Source: Glebionis coronaria (taxonomy: Eukaryota; Streptophyta; Magnoliopsida; Asterales; Asteraceae). From it: a stretch of 64,000 bases of DNA. Below the pieces are notes generated by a model. The model did not search any database, was not told where the DNA came from, and worked only from the letters and a program-made list of their open reading frames with translations. Location of the stretch: positions 403,613,275 through 403,677,274 of the forward strand of contig CM046878.1 of the NCBI GenBank assembly GCA_025667525.1, given 5' to 3'. Position 1 is the first letter of the stretch, and each line of letters starts with the position of its first letter. Position numbers and translations under genes: made by a program. Positions 35,001 to 45,866 of the stretch are shown here, in pieces.

Positions 35001-35213
35001 GAATCCAATAAAAATTGTCTCATCAAAAATGGAGTTCAAAAACGTAAATACGTAATCCTAAGGTTTCCGGTTTAGTCGTAAAAGACGTCAAATTATGCAC
35101 GTAAGCCCAAATTTAAATCCGTAAATTGTGAGTTCGTCAACCAACACAAAAATAAGTTTCAAAATATTATACGAGAAAATATTTCACTACCTGAAAATGT
35201 TAGATTTGTCACA
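32095..35213 (-). repeat. Young Tekay 5' LTR
   Basis: 3,119 bp, nearly identical to 22,593-25,712. The PBS at its left edge identifies it as the 5' LTR. TTGGGCCCAA is at 33,447-33,456. Confidence 0.93.
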
Positions 35214-37630
35214 TATTTTATAAAATCTAACATGTAATTCCCTCGCGGGTTTATAAAACATTTGATAAAAACATTTAAAAGAGTGCGAGGCTATGAACTC
35301 ACGTTGATGTGGGAAGGCGGGTTATCGGCAATTCGGACGTACGATACGTGCTTCAATCACGGAAACCTAGACAAATAATACTTGTCTTAGACTATTGTCC
35401 AATGACTTTATAAAAATAACAATTATGTATACATATGATGATTTTATATATATGATGATGATCAAGTGGGTTTATACATTTTTACTCATTCATTATAGTG
35501 TTATGTATTGGTAACTTTTGTACTAGTTTACTAGTTTTACTTATTTACATGTTTTCGGAACAATAAGCCTATTATAAGCCCAATACTATTAATTAGTCCA
35601 ATTATACTTTTATTATCAGTATTTATACTTTACATGTTGGGCCCAAATGGGTTAAGCCCAATAAATAAGTTTATAAGTGTTTTAGCCCATTTTGTTGTAT
35701 TATTAGTCCAATAACGTTAACTTAGCCCGTTAATGTCCGTATGTTTTATAGTTCGGGTTTTATCGGTTTTTACTTGTTATATATGTTTATATATCAATAT
35801 ATGAGTTAATAAAAGTTTACATTAGACGGGTCCAACCGTCTAAGTTTTATTTAACAAAAACGTTAAATTTACGGTAATAGCCAAAAAGGTCGTAAAAATC
35901 ATGTTTATAGTTTTATAACTTATAAAACTTATCAAACTACCATTTTTATAAAATGTTCATTTATTTATCCTTATACATATTTATATAAATGTATTATATA
36001 AGTTAGTGGGTTTTAATTCACATTTTATACTATTTTTAGTTGAGTGCTTATATAATACTATTAAACATTAATTCTTTAAAAATCTGATTTTTAGTTTCAT
36101 GTTCACCAAAACAGCCATATCTAGAGTTCTATATGGAGATAGAAGCTCAAATTTTTATGACATAAACTAAATTATATTTGCTCCATTTACCTCTACTATA
36201 GCTACTGTTGAATCAGCCTTTAAATATTTTCTAAAAATCGTCCAAAACAGTGAACTCAGATTTGTATTCTAAACTTGTTTTGATCATATCTCACTCATTT
36301 TGATGATTCCATTGTATGGCCAACTCTCACATGTGTATGACATCTAATACTTACTGTAAATTGATTCCAGCATGCCATTTTATCAGTTTAACATTTGGTT
36401 ACTTACTGTTTTTATACAGCCATCATATTTAGCAAGATTTTAACCTTGTTACCTATGGTTTTTCATCTCTTTAATCATATTTATCAACACTTGATCCCCA
36501 CACAACATTTTTATCATCATATATTCATCATATACATATACAATAAGAAAGAAAATACATGATTACATAATCAAAATAACAAGAGGATGGGGAAAACCAT
36601 CTTTATACCACCAAAGTGATGAAATGATGAGATTTTGGATGAACAAGACATGGTTTTGGGTAACCAATCTTATAAGATATCAACACCACTTCTAGAATCA
36701 CCAAGTATTTGTAGTTACCTCCAAAAATCAGCCCTTGTTCTTCATGAAAACTACTTGAGAAATCAGCCCCAAACTCCCTTGAAAACTTCTTTTTACAGGT
36801 TAAGATCACTTCCAATCTTCATAACTTCAATGGGTTTTCATCATATGTAAATTATACATATGATTTATGGTTGAATCAAGATCAAATGAGGGTTGTTTTG
36901 GATGAGTTTGGGACGAATTTTAGAGAGAGGGAGGAGAGTGTTTAGTGGTTTGCATGTGTTGAAATGAATGAAAATGGTTTGAGGTGGTGGTTTTGATGTT
37001 GGTTGCTAGTTTACAAGTAAACTAAGACATGTGTCTTAGCTTATCTTGTAAGCTTGACACCACATGGTGTTGTTAGCTTTGTTTAGCTATGTGTGGGGGT
37101 GGGACAAGTATGTACTTGTTCCATCCCCATTAATTTACGGGTATTCCTTGATTCTAGTTTCCTCTATTTGCGTGCCCTCGGGTCGTTTTACGAAAAACGT
37201 TTTTATAAATTATGATTCAACGACACAAAACGAATCTAATAAAAACTGTCTCATCAAAAATGGAGTTCGAAAACGTAAATACGTAATCCTAAGGTTTCCG
37301 GTTTAGTCGTAAAGGACGTTAAATTAAAATCGTAAGTCATAATCTCTTCTCGTAAATTGGTGAGTTTGTGAACCAACACAAATTTAAAATCTCAAAATAA
37401 TATTCACGGATAAATGTATTTTCTGAAATGTCGGACTGTCACCAAAATGGTGTATGTAAACGTAAGCACGTAACATAGAATCTTCCGGTTTAGACGTAGT
37501 CGATGCTACTTCAAGACGTGAATCAAAATTTCTTCCCAAAAATAAGCGAGTTCATAATATAAAATTAAGATAATGTTTTTAAATAATACTTGAGAATAAA
37601 ATATCAACCATAAATTGACGGATTGTCACA

Positions 37631-38995
37631 GTTGAAGCTGTTGATTTGTTGTTGATTAGTGTGTTCTAGTGCTAAGGTGGTGGTTAGCACTAGATTAGAG
37701 AGCTCAGCGCTCCTCTACTCCCCAATGGAGGCCTTAGCTAAAGGTTTTCATGTTCTGATTTTAAGTTCCACTAAACAGTTGATTGCCTGCTTCATTCCTA
37801 GATAATCCTTGCTTGATTGTATGATAAAAGATGTTTTAGCTTGCTATTGATCTGATCTCATTGATTTTGTGGCTTATTAGTAGCTTATACCTGTTTTTAG
37901 CCTAATACTTGTCCTATTTTTCAAGCATTCATCAGTTACTTAGCCTTAGTAGTCATTTAGAGTTCTTGCTTGTTAGAGTGCTTGTTACAAGTTCTCATAC
38001 ATTTAATATCAGATATAGAACTCAGTTTGTTAAAGCTCTTCACTTAGTCTAACCTTTTGCTCAAAAAGTCTTCAATAAAGTTTCAAGAACATCAGTAAAG
38101 TAGTGTTTGGTTTTAGCTTAAAAGTAGTTTTCAATTATTAGTTTTTGGCAAACTCTTGTTCATTTCTATTCAACAAGTCATAACATTTAGTTTTGAGTCA
38201 CTTTTAAATCAATGTTTTGGTCAAAAAGGCAAAAGGTCATATAAAAAGTTTGGGTCAGGTTTATTCAAGTTTCTTATCAGGAAGTTGTGAATTTGATTTG
38301 CTTGGCATTACTTTGTTAGTTGATGAAATCATTCCAAACCAGTTCTCATTTCTCACTCAATATATGAACTTTCAACTTGTATAAGGAAACTGTACAGTAT
38401 CCAAAATTAAGCTAGAAATAAGCAAAAGTTTAAGATCATGAGCAAATGCAAGTTTCTGTAACTTGGCAAACTGATTTTTCATATCTTGATTTCCACTTCA
38501 TAAACAAGCTAATTTTCTTTCACAAATTCATTCTATTAGTGTTCCTGGTTAAATTTTGAGAATTTGAGCTTTTTGAAATTCCTGGTCAACGAAATTCAAC
38601 ATAAGCTCAATTTTGGCTTATTTTTAGATTCTGAGCTTATTACTTGATGATTTTTCATAAGACTTGACTTCCCGTTTTTCTTTTGAGCTGATTAATCATT
38701 TTCATCATTAAAATCTAGTTGTGCAAGTCTAGCTTAACTGGTAGCTTAATTTGAGCTTATTGGATTTAGCTTATTAGATTTCTAGTAACTTTCAGCCAAT
38801 TTCCTTGGATAGGTCTAGCTAAAATTCAATTTTAAGTCGTTTGCAACTTGTTTGGTCGAATTTGGTTGAGAAATAAGCTCAAACGAGCTTATTGAAGTTT
38901 GAAATCCGTTTTTGTTTAAAAGTTTTTGAAAATTTCACTTTAGTCCTTGTAGTATTAAACTGTTTTGAATTTTAGCTAAACTTTCCAACTTTTTA
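37631..38995 (+). repeat. Athila LTR fragment, forward orientation, right piece (left arm of a large inverted repeat)
   Basis: Continues the LTR piece at 11,955-12,275 after the Tekay insertion. It is the reverse complement of about 39,018-40,379 with only scattered differences. It shares some variants with the 5' LTR at the window end (TTAGTGTGTTCTAG, TTTTCATGTTCTG) and others with the neighbouring 3' LTR (TAGTATTAAACTG, CTGTACAGTATCC). No coding content. Confidence 0.9.
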
Positions 38996-40379
38996 ATGAC
39001 TACTATTTTGAAAACCCTAAAAAGTTGGAAAGTTTAGCTAAAATTCAAAACAGTTTAATACTACAAGGACTAAAGTGCAATTTTCAAAAACTTTTTAACA
39101 AAAACGGATTTCAAACTTCAATAAGCTCGTTTGAGCTTATTTCTCAACCAAATTCGACCAAACAAGTTGCAAACGACTTAAAATTAAATTTTAGCTAGAC
39201 CTATCCAAGGAAATTGGCTGAAAGTTACTAGAAATCTAATAAGCTAAATCCAATAAGCTCAAATTAAGCTACCAGTTAAACTAGACTTGCACAACTAGAT
39301 TTTAATGATGAAAATGATTAATCAGCTCAAAAGAAAAACGAGAAGTCAAGTCTCATGAAAAATCATCAAGTAATAAGCTCAGAATCTGAAAATAAGCCAA
39401 AATTAAGCTTATGTTGACTTTCGTTGACCAGGAATTTCAAAAAGATCAAATTCTCAAAATTTAACCAGGAACACTAATAGAATGAATTTGTGAAAGAAAA
39501 TTAGCTTGTTTATGAAGTGGAAATCAAGATATGAAAAATCAGTTTGCCAAGTTACAAAAACTTGCATTTGCTCATGATCTTAAACTTTTGCTTATTTCTA
39601 GCTTAATTCAGGATACTGTACAGTTTCCTTATACAAGTTGAAAGTTCATATATTGAGTGAGAAATGAGAACTGGTTTGGAATGATTTCATCAACTAACAA
39701 AGTAATGCCAAGCAAATCAAATTCACAACTTCCTGATAAGAAACTTGAATAAACATGACCCAAAATTTTTATATGACCTTTTGCCTTTTTGACCAAAACT
39801 TTGACTTAAAAGTGACTCAAAACTAAATGTTATGACTTGTTTAATAGAAATGAACAAGAGTTTGCCAAAAACTAATACTTGAAAACTACTTTTAAGCTAA
39901 AACCAAACACTACTTTACTGATGTTCTTGAAACTTTATTGAAGACTTTTTGAGCAAAAGGTTAGACTAAGTAAAGAGCTTTAACAAACTGAGTTCTATAT
40001 CTGATATTAAATGTATGAGAACTAGTAACAAGCACTCTAACAAGCAAGAACTCTAAATGACTACTAAGGCTAAGTAACTTATGAATGCTTGAAAAACAGG
40101 ACAAGTATTAGGCTAAAAACAGGTATAAGCTACTAATAAGCCACAAAATCAATGAGATCAGATCAATAGCAAGCTAAAACATCTTTTATCATACAATCAA
40201 GCAAGGATTATCTAGGAATGAAGCAGGCAATCAACTGTTTAGTGGAACTTAAAATCAGAACAATGAAACCTTTAGCTAAGGCCTCCTTTGGGGAGTAGAG
40301 GAGCGCTGAGCTCTCTAATCTAGTGCTAACCACCACCTTAGCACTAGAACAAACTAATCAACAACAAATCAATAGCTTC
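37631..40379. repeat. Inverted repeat, ~1.36-kb arms, 22-nt spacer
   Basis: Arms 37,631-38,995 and 39,018 to about 40,379 are near-perfect reverse complements; the innermost pairing is CCAACTTTTTA (38,985-38,995) with TAAAAAGTTGG (39,018-39,028). The spacer 38,996-39,017 includes ACTACTATTTTG, which belongs to the right-hand LTR. Both arms are Athila LTR sequence. Confidence 0.92.
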
Positions 40380-41728
40380 AACCACAAAAAATCACCATAA
40401 CTGGACTTAAACTCATCAAAATCTGCTAGTACTTGAACTGGATGAACAAATCAGATACACAGCTACAATCTTCAAACTTAGTCAGTTATGATCAAGTGAT
40501 GATCATAACAAACCAATTTCAGCAACAAAATGTAACAATGAAGTAGTTATGAACAGTATAGTAGTATGAGAATTTTGGAGGGAAAATTGAAATTTGAATT
40601 TATTGAATGGGAAAGTAGTTACAAATGCTGGTAAGTTTGTTACAACTAACTATAACAGACTCAAGAGTGTGTCAGACTCTTGAGTTGTTAAGCTACAACT
40701 ATGAAGGAGTTGAAAGAAAAACTAAAGTGTATGTTTTCACACTTTTTCTACAACACAAGAAATGAGAACAAAACATGGTATTTATAGACTGCAGGAGTGA
40801 AGTGGTTGGGGTTGGTGACGTGTTAGAACCAATCCCCATCTTCCACGTGTCAAAAATCTGCCAATTGGATTTTGCTGATGAAGAACAAATTTTGGGATTT
40901 TCTCTTGAGTTGATTTCATCTTAATTGGTGGTGATCATTGGATTCGTCTCTCAAAAACGAGCAAGTTTCATGTTTATACCATCTCTTGAAATTGCTTCTA
41001 ACTCAAAAACGATTCTGGCAAACTTTGTTGATGAAGATGACACGTGGCAGATTTGTATTGGTTGTGGGCTGAGCACACGGATTATTATCCACAATGGATA
41101 ATCTGATTATTGCATGTCTCTTTTCCATTGGCTGAGAAGTGAAGTTAGTGCGTTTACTGTTGTGATTTGGACCAATTAAATGCTGGCGGCTGATGGCATT
41201 AAATAAAGTGAAGTGGCAATCCTTGTCACTTGATTCTTGCATTCTCATTGGCCAAAAACATAACACACGGATCAAGCTTAGTTTAACTTTCCAAAGTTGG
41301 CAGAATTAGCCCCTTGACTTGGCAGAATGTAATTTTGAGCTATATTCTTCATTCTTTTGACAATTTAAGTCCTTCCACTTGTAAACTTGATCAAAAAGCC
41401 CCTTTGACTGAGTTGACTTGATAGTTGACCATATTTGACTTTGATCTTGACTTTGTCATATTTACACTTTTGGTCCTTCATCTTTGGCAGATTATCAAGA
41501 TAGGTCCTTTATCTTCAAAGTCTTGTCACTTTTGATCCTTCTTTGTCTTTTTCATCAAATTAAGCTTGATTTTCCTTTGTTTGCTTGAAAATGTATCCTT
41601 CTTACCTATTTGAGCACAAACACAAAAGATACCACATAATTCCGCTTTATAGCATAAAGTTTAGGTATTTTTATTATGTTTTTTAGGGTGATTTGTTGAT
41701 AAATTGATATGAGTTTTTGCTCATATCA
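38998..41728 (-). repeat. Athila 3' LTR, truncated at its U5 end
   Basis: On the - strand it begins TGATATGAGC at 41,728, right after a purine tract. It aligns with 62,629-64,000, starting at ACTACTATTTTGAAAACCCT. The full LTR would be about 3.1 kb. A TATA box lies at 40,779-40,786. The start has a hairpin (GATATGAG / CTCATATC, 41,706-41,727). Confidence 0.87.
40779..40786 (-). promoter_or_regulatory. TATA box in the Athila 3' LTR
   Basis: TATAAATA on the - strand (TATTTATA on +), in the U3-to-R part of the LTR. Transcription would start near 40,750 and run leftward through both arms of the inverted repeat. Confidence 0.55.
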
Positions 41729-41742
41729 AATCCCCTACACTT
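41729..41742 (-). promoter_or_regulatory. Athila polypurine tract
   Basis: On the - strand AAGTGTAGGGGATT immediately precedes the LTR start TGATATGAG. Similar tracts recur at about 55,330, 55,393 and 55,593. Confidence 0.8.
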
Positions 41743-42412
41743 GAACATTGTCATGTCCTCATGCAATGCTATGTATTTTAAAGCACAATTTTACATTCTC
41801 CTCATAATTAATCCACTTTGGCCATATGGAATGCATCTACACTACTCTAAACTAAATGATGCATGATTTTGATTTTTAACAATGCAATGAACAAAATACA
41901 ATTCCATCTATATCTTTTTTGGTTTTTCTTGAAATGGTTTTGATGGAAATTACTCATAAACAATTCAATGACTTTGATTAGGGCTTGGGTACCATGGACA
42001 TTTATCACCCTCAAGTTTCACTTTTCCCATACCAAGCTTAAAAATGGGATCATTGTATTCACAAGTAAAAATTGCATCAACTTATTCATGACGATTAAAT
42101 GTGGAACCGGTTATTATTTAAGCAAATTGCTTGTGGGCAAATTTGTCATTTATTCAAGTGCGAAGTATAAGAAATGTAAAATCCAAAAATAAGGAAGCAC
42201 GGTTTTAATCCTAAGTAATCCTCTCATCCATTACTTGAAAAACCGCTCACAATCAATATAAGTCCGTTTCAAGTATAATAAGTCATTCGCCTTATGTGTA
42301 AAATCCTCATGTCATGCTTTCATAAGTAGCTACACACTCGCTAAGGAAAGAAAAATAAAACTCACACAATAATTTACATCCGCCATCTTTTTGAGAATTT
42401 GGATCTTCAACC
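41743..42412 (-). other. Athila 3' non-coding region, part next to the LTR
   Basis: AT-rich, with no convincing ORF on either strand; a 74-codon + strand stretch (41,968-42,192) has no recognisable feature. Interrupted at 42,413 by element C and resumed at 54,394. Many Athila elements carry an env-like ORF in this position; I see no trace of one. Confidence 0.6.
42408..42412. repeat. Target-site duplication of element C (CAACC)
   Basis: CAACC precedes the TG of the left LTR and is repeated exactly at 54,389-54,393 after the right LTR. Confidence 0.93.
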
Positions 42413-42938
42413 TGTTGGGAATAAATTAAGGCCATATCACTTGAGCACTGACAAGAGTAATACAAGCGTTGACAAGAACAAAACAAGCGCTGACAGCTCA
42501 AGCGTTGACAAGATAAAGTCAAGTGTTGACACATTGAAGACAAGAACTGACGGGAAGATATACTCTACGCGTTTATTGTAGTCTAGATTACTTCTAGTAA
42601 AGATAGGAACAACAATGTATTTTCTATATTTATCTTTACCTAGAATAGCTGATACGTAGATTATTGTACAAGGCTTTTTATGTCTATAAAAGAAGACCTT
42701 TAGGTTAATGTTTTGATATAAGTTTAATATAATTTTTCATTCGTAAACTACTTTCATTATAAGCAAGTTTGATATTGATAATCAAAGTGAAAGTTGTTTA
42801 TATCATTGTGTGTTCTTGTTTAAGTGTTAAATTCCGCATAACACTTAAATTCATAAGCATATACAAAGGTTTCTCTAAGTGTATTACTTGATAATCTCGT
42901 ATACATAAAGCTAAATTGATCTAAGTTTGGGATCAACA
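42413..42938 (+). repeat. Element C 5' LTR
   Basis: TGTTGGGAATAAATT...TTTGGGATCAACA. Its U3 has a cluster of five GCGYTGACA-type motifs (42,445-42,531); the TATA box TATAAAA is at 42,685-42,691. Confidence 0.95.
42685..42691 (+). promoter_or_regulatory. TATA box in element C 5' LTR
   Basis: TATAAAA, repeated at 54,132-54,138 in the 3' LTR. It lies about 155 bases downstream of the motif cluster, as expected for a U3 promoter with an upstream repeated element. Confidence 0.7.
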
Positions 42939-42940
42939 AG

Positions 42941-42952
42941 TGGTATCAGAGC
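42941..42952 (+). promoter_or_regulatory. Primer binding site of element C (initiator-Met tRNA)
   Basis: TGGTATCAGAGC, the standard copia PBS, begins two bases after the LTR end. Confidence 0.93.
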
Positions 42953-43037
42953 TTGTTGAGGAACTTTTGATCTTAAAGAACACCAGAACCCTAAAAATCA
43001 CCAAAACCCTAATTTTCTCAGAAACCCTAACAACATC

Positions 43038-45866
43038 ATGTCTGAAGCAATAACCTCTTCCTCCTCACCCTTACCAAACATCAAGATTCCTATGCTTGAT
43101 GCAACCAACTTTGATCAGTGGAAATTTAACTTTGAGCAATATCTAGGGATCTATGACTACACACTCTGGGAGATTATTGAATATGGAAACACATTCAATA
43201 AGGCTCAAAAGATTGCTAATGCTATTGCTGCAAGAACAGCCGTTGCTGGATGTTCAGAAGCTGACAAGAAGGAAAAACCTGATGATGGTAGAGCCGTGTC
43301 TACTAAAGACATAGCAAAGAGAAGGGTTGACATGAAAACCCTAAATATCCTGAAGCTCTCTTTGAGACAAGAGAATTAGCATAAATACAGAGGTTATGAA
43401 TCTGCTAAAGACCTTTGGGAAGCTCTTGAAGTTGCACATGGTGGCAATGCAGACACTAAGGAAGAAAAGAAAAAGCAACTCATGGATGATTATCCTGTCT
43501 TCAAAGCTCAACCCAATGAGAAACTGAGTAGTGTGAGAGCAGATTGCTTGACATTACAAGCAAGTTGTCCTTCATGGGGACACAAGTTGGTGATGTTGAC
43601 ATTAATTCTACCTTTCTTAAAAGTCTTGGTGAGGCATGGAAGATTGAGGCAAGATCTATTCTTTCCAACAATACTTACAAGAGCTCCTCGTTTGATGACA
43701 TCTACAACAAACTAAGGCTGTTGGAGGATGAAACTCTTTTAGAGCATGGAAGCAAGTCTACCACCAGTAACATGGCCTTCTTCTCTCATAGTGAAGGTCA
43801 ATTCAATCAGAAGGACTCTTACATACATCCAGTTACTGGATTTTCATATGTCAGCGCTGAAACAAGTCCTGTCAACGTCTCCTATTTAGACGCTGACACA
43901 TTCAAGAGTGACTCCCCAAGAGTTAAACCTGCTGGTTTGGATTTGGATACTGTTTGTGCTTACATTGCTTCTTTGCCCAATGGTTCAGTGATTACATATG
44001 AGGACCTTGAGCAGATAAGTGATGAGCACTTGGAAGAGATGGACATCAAGTGGAACATGGCTCTTGCTAGTATAAGAGCAAATAGGTGGAACAGAAGGTT
44101 TAAGAAGAAAATGACCTTCAATGCTAAAGACACAGCTGGATTTGATAAATCCAAGGTTGAATGCTACAACTGCCATCGCATGGGGCACTTCATGAGGGAA
44201 TGCAGATCTCCTAGAAGATCTGATGCTGGTAAACCCTCAAGTCAGGTCGTTAAAGCTCAGGATTCCAAAGCCATGGTTGCAATTCAAGAAATTGATGGTA
44301 TGGGATGGGATTGGAGCTATCTGGCTAAGAATGTTGAAGATGATAAAGCTTTGGTTGCTGATATTGAAGAAGAAGAGCATGTTGAATATGCTCTCATGGC
44401 ACACTCCTCCTCTTCATCTGATAATGAGGTATATGATGACGCTTTTTGTAGCAAAGGTTGTAGGTTAAATACTGAAAGACTTAACAAAGAAGTGTTAAGA
44501 TTATTAGATGATGTGAGTACTGAAAGATGTAAACTGTCTAATTACCAACTAGCTCTTACTGAAACTGATAAAACCGTTTTTGAATATAAGAAAATGGAAT
44601 TTGACTTAAAAGATAAAATCAATATCTTAAAACATGAGTTAGATGCTAGTATGGATATTAGAAACATCATGGAAAGGGTTAATGGTGAGATACAGGCTAA
44701 GTTAGATGAGGCTATTAAGAATAAAGATAACGTTGGCCTTAAAATTCAAAGATTTGATAGAGCCACTCAAACACTAGGAGAATGTGTGGGTAAACAAAGG
44801 GATCCTAAGGACATGACTGGGATTGGGATGAATGATCTCTTTGGTTCCACCACCAGCTGGTGACTTCTATGGTGTCCAACAAAAGGACCTATCTTGGACT
44901 GGTTTGCCAGAGCTCCAAGAGGAGGAATTCATTCCTCCACCAAGAGTTGTCACTCCAGTTGAAGAGTATCAACAAAAATTGACTGACCTGAATGAGTGGA
45001 AGAAGGTTAACCCTACTTTATTTGTCAAGGGTGGCCTGCTATGTGAAAGTCCAAATGAGTCAACACCCATTAAGGTTATTAACCCAATCACTGGTAAAGT
45101 TGTTGACTTAGGCTCAAACACTGTTAGAAGACCTACCATTAAATATGCAGAGATGTATAGGAATACTAGGTCACCCAATAGCCAAGTTAGCAATCATGGA
45201 ACATGCTACTTCTCTTCTAGACCTAAAGTTGTGTCTAGGAAAACTTGTTACACGTGTGGTAGCTTTTCACACTTGGCCTACAAGTGTGTCAATGCTCCCA
45301 AAACCAGCGCTGATAGAAACAATTTTAGCGATGACAGGAACAAAGTCAACGGTGTTAGAAAGTCAAACGTTGTCAGACCCAAACCTTGTGTGCAGCAAAG
45401 TCCACAAGTGATTAGACTTGCCCCATTCTTTACTAGAGGGTCTAACACTCATGGACAAAGACCATTTCAAAAGACAAACACCTGGTCAAATAGGCAATGG
45501 GTTTCTGTAGTAAACCCTAGGTTCAACGCTGACAAGGGTAATTTCAGCGTTGACAGGACAAATTCTAACGCTGACAAAAACGTGACCAGACCTAAATATT
45601 TGCAACCACAAGGTAAGGGGTCTAAAGCTTCTTCAAGCTTAACATGGAGACCCAGGACAGATCAAAACCCTAATGATAATGGGATTTCAATGACTTGCAA
45701 TAGATTTAATTACATTTCAAAGGTCATTACAAAACCTATTGGGGTTAACTGGGTATTTCATCCTAAGAAGGATGAGAATGGGGTTTTTGTGAGAACTAAG
45801 TCTGTTCTTATTGAACAACCAGATGAATCCAAGTCTTTTAAGACTTGGGTTCCCAAAGAAAACTAA
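43038..45866 (+). pseudogene. Element C Gag with long tail
   Basis: Start ATG at 43,038 (MSEAITSSSSPLPNIKIPMLDATNFDQWKF), a typical copia Gag N-terminus. A TAG at 43,377 (probably CAG before), a one-base shift near 43,543 and another near 44,850 break it. The capsid part is at 43,100-43,760; the zinc knuckle CYNCHRMGHFMREC is near 44,161-44,203; an acidic stretch and a coiled coil run 44,300-44,800. After the shift, a P-rich segment is followed by a second knuckle CYTCGSFSHLAYKC (about 45,247-45,290) and a basic tail full of SADR/NADK/SVDR units. Ends TWVPKEN at 45,866, overlapping pol by a different frame. Confidence 0.87.

Larger units (their letters stand above)
22593..35213 (-). mobile_element. 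Young Tekay-type chromovirus, complete but broken
   Basis: 12.6-kb Ty3/gypsy element on the - strand with LTRs of 3,120 and 3,119 bp that differ at few positions by eye, and a perfect TATTT duplication. Reading leftward from 32,094: PBS, acidic pre-gag ORF, gag with three zinc knuckles, protease, RT, RNase H, integrase, chromodomain, PPT. It inserted into the LTR of an older relative. Single-base frameshifts, a 43-bp duplication and lost catalytic residues show it is inactive despite being recent. Confidence 0.92.
12276..37630 (-). mobile_element. Old Tekay-type chromovirus with an extra leader piece, interrupted
   Basis: Ty3/gypsy element on the - strand. Reading leftward: 5' LTR (37,630 to 21,537, split by a younger element), PBS, decayed gag/pol, PPT, 3' LTR (16,247 to 12,781). 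Beyond the left LTR there is another ~500 bp (12,276-12,780) that is not flanking DNA but a second copy of the PBS and leader (compare 21,031-21,536). The array is therefore LTR-internal-LTR-internal(truncated). It interrupts an Athila LTR. Confidence 0.82.
21537..37630 (-). repeat. Old Tekay 5' LTR (split by the young Tekay element)
   Basis: Two segments, 21,537-22,592 and 35,214-37,630, make about 3.47 kb once the insertion and one TATTT are removed. They are colinear with 12,781-16,247. The right end GATTGTCACA abuts Athila LTR sequence at 37,631. Confidence 0.87.

Noticed and set aside
41003..41275. 90-codon - strand ORF within the Athila LTR
   Set aside because: No recognisable motif; lies in U3 of an LTR.
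41968..42192. Remnant of an Athila env-like gene
   Set aside because: On the strand opposite to the element and without membrane segments or similarity that I can see.
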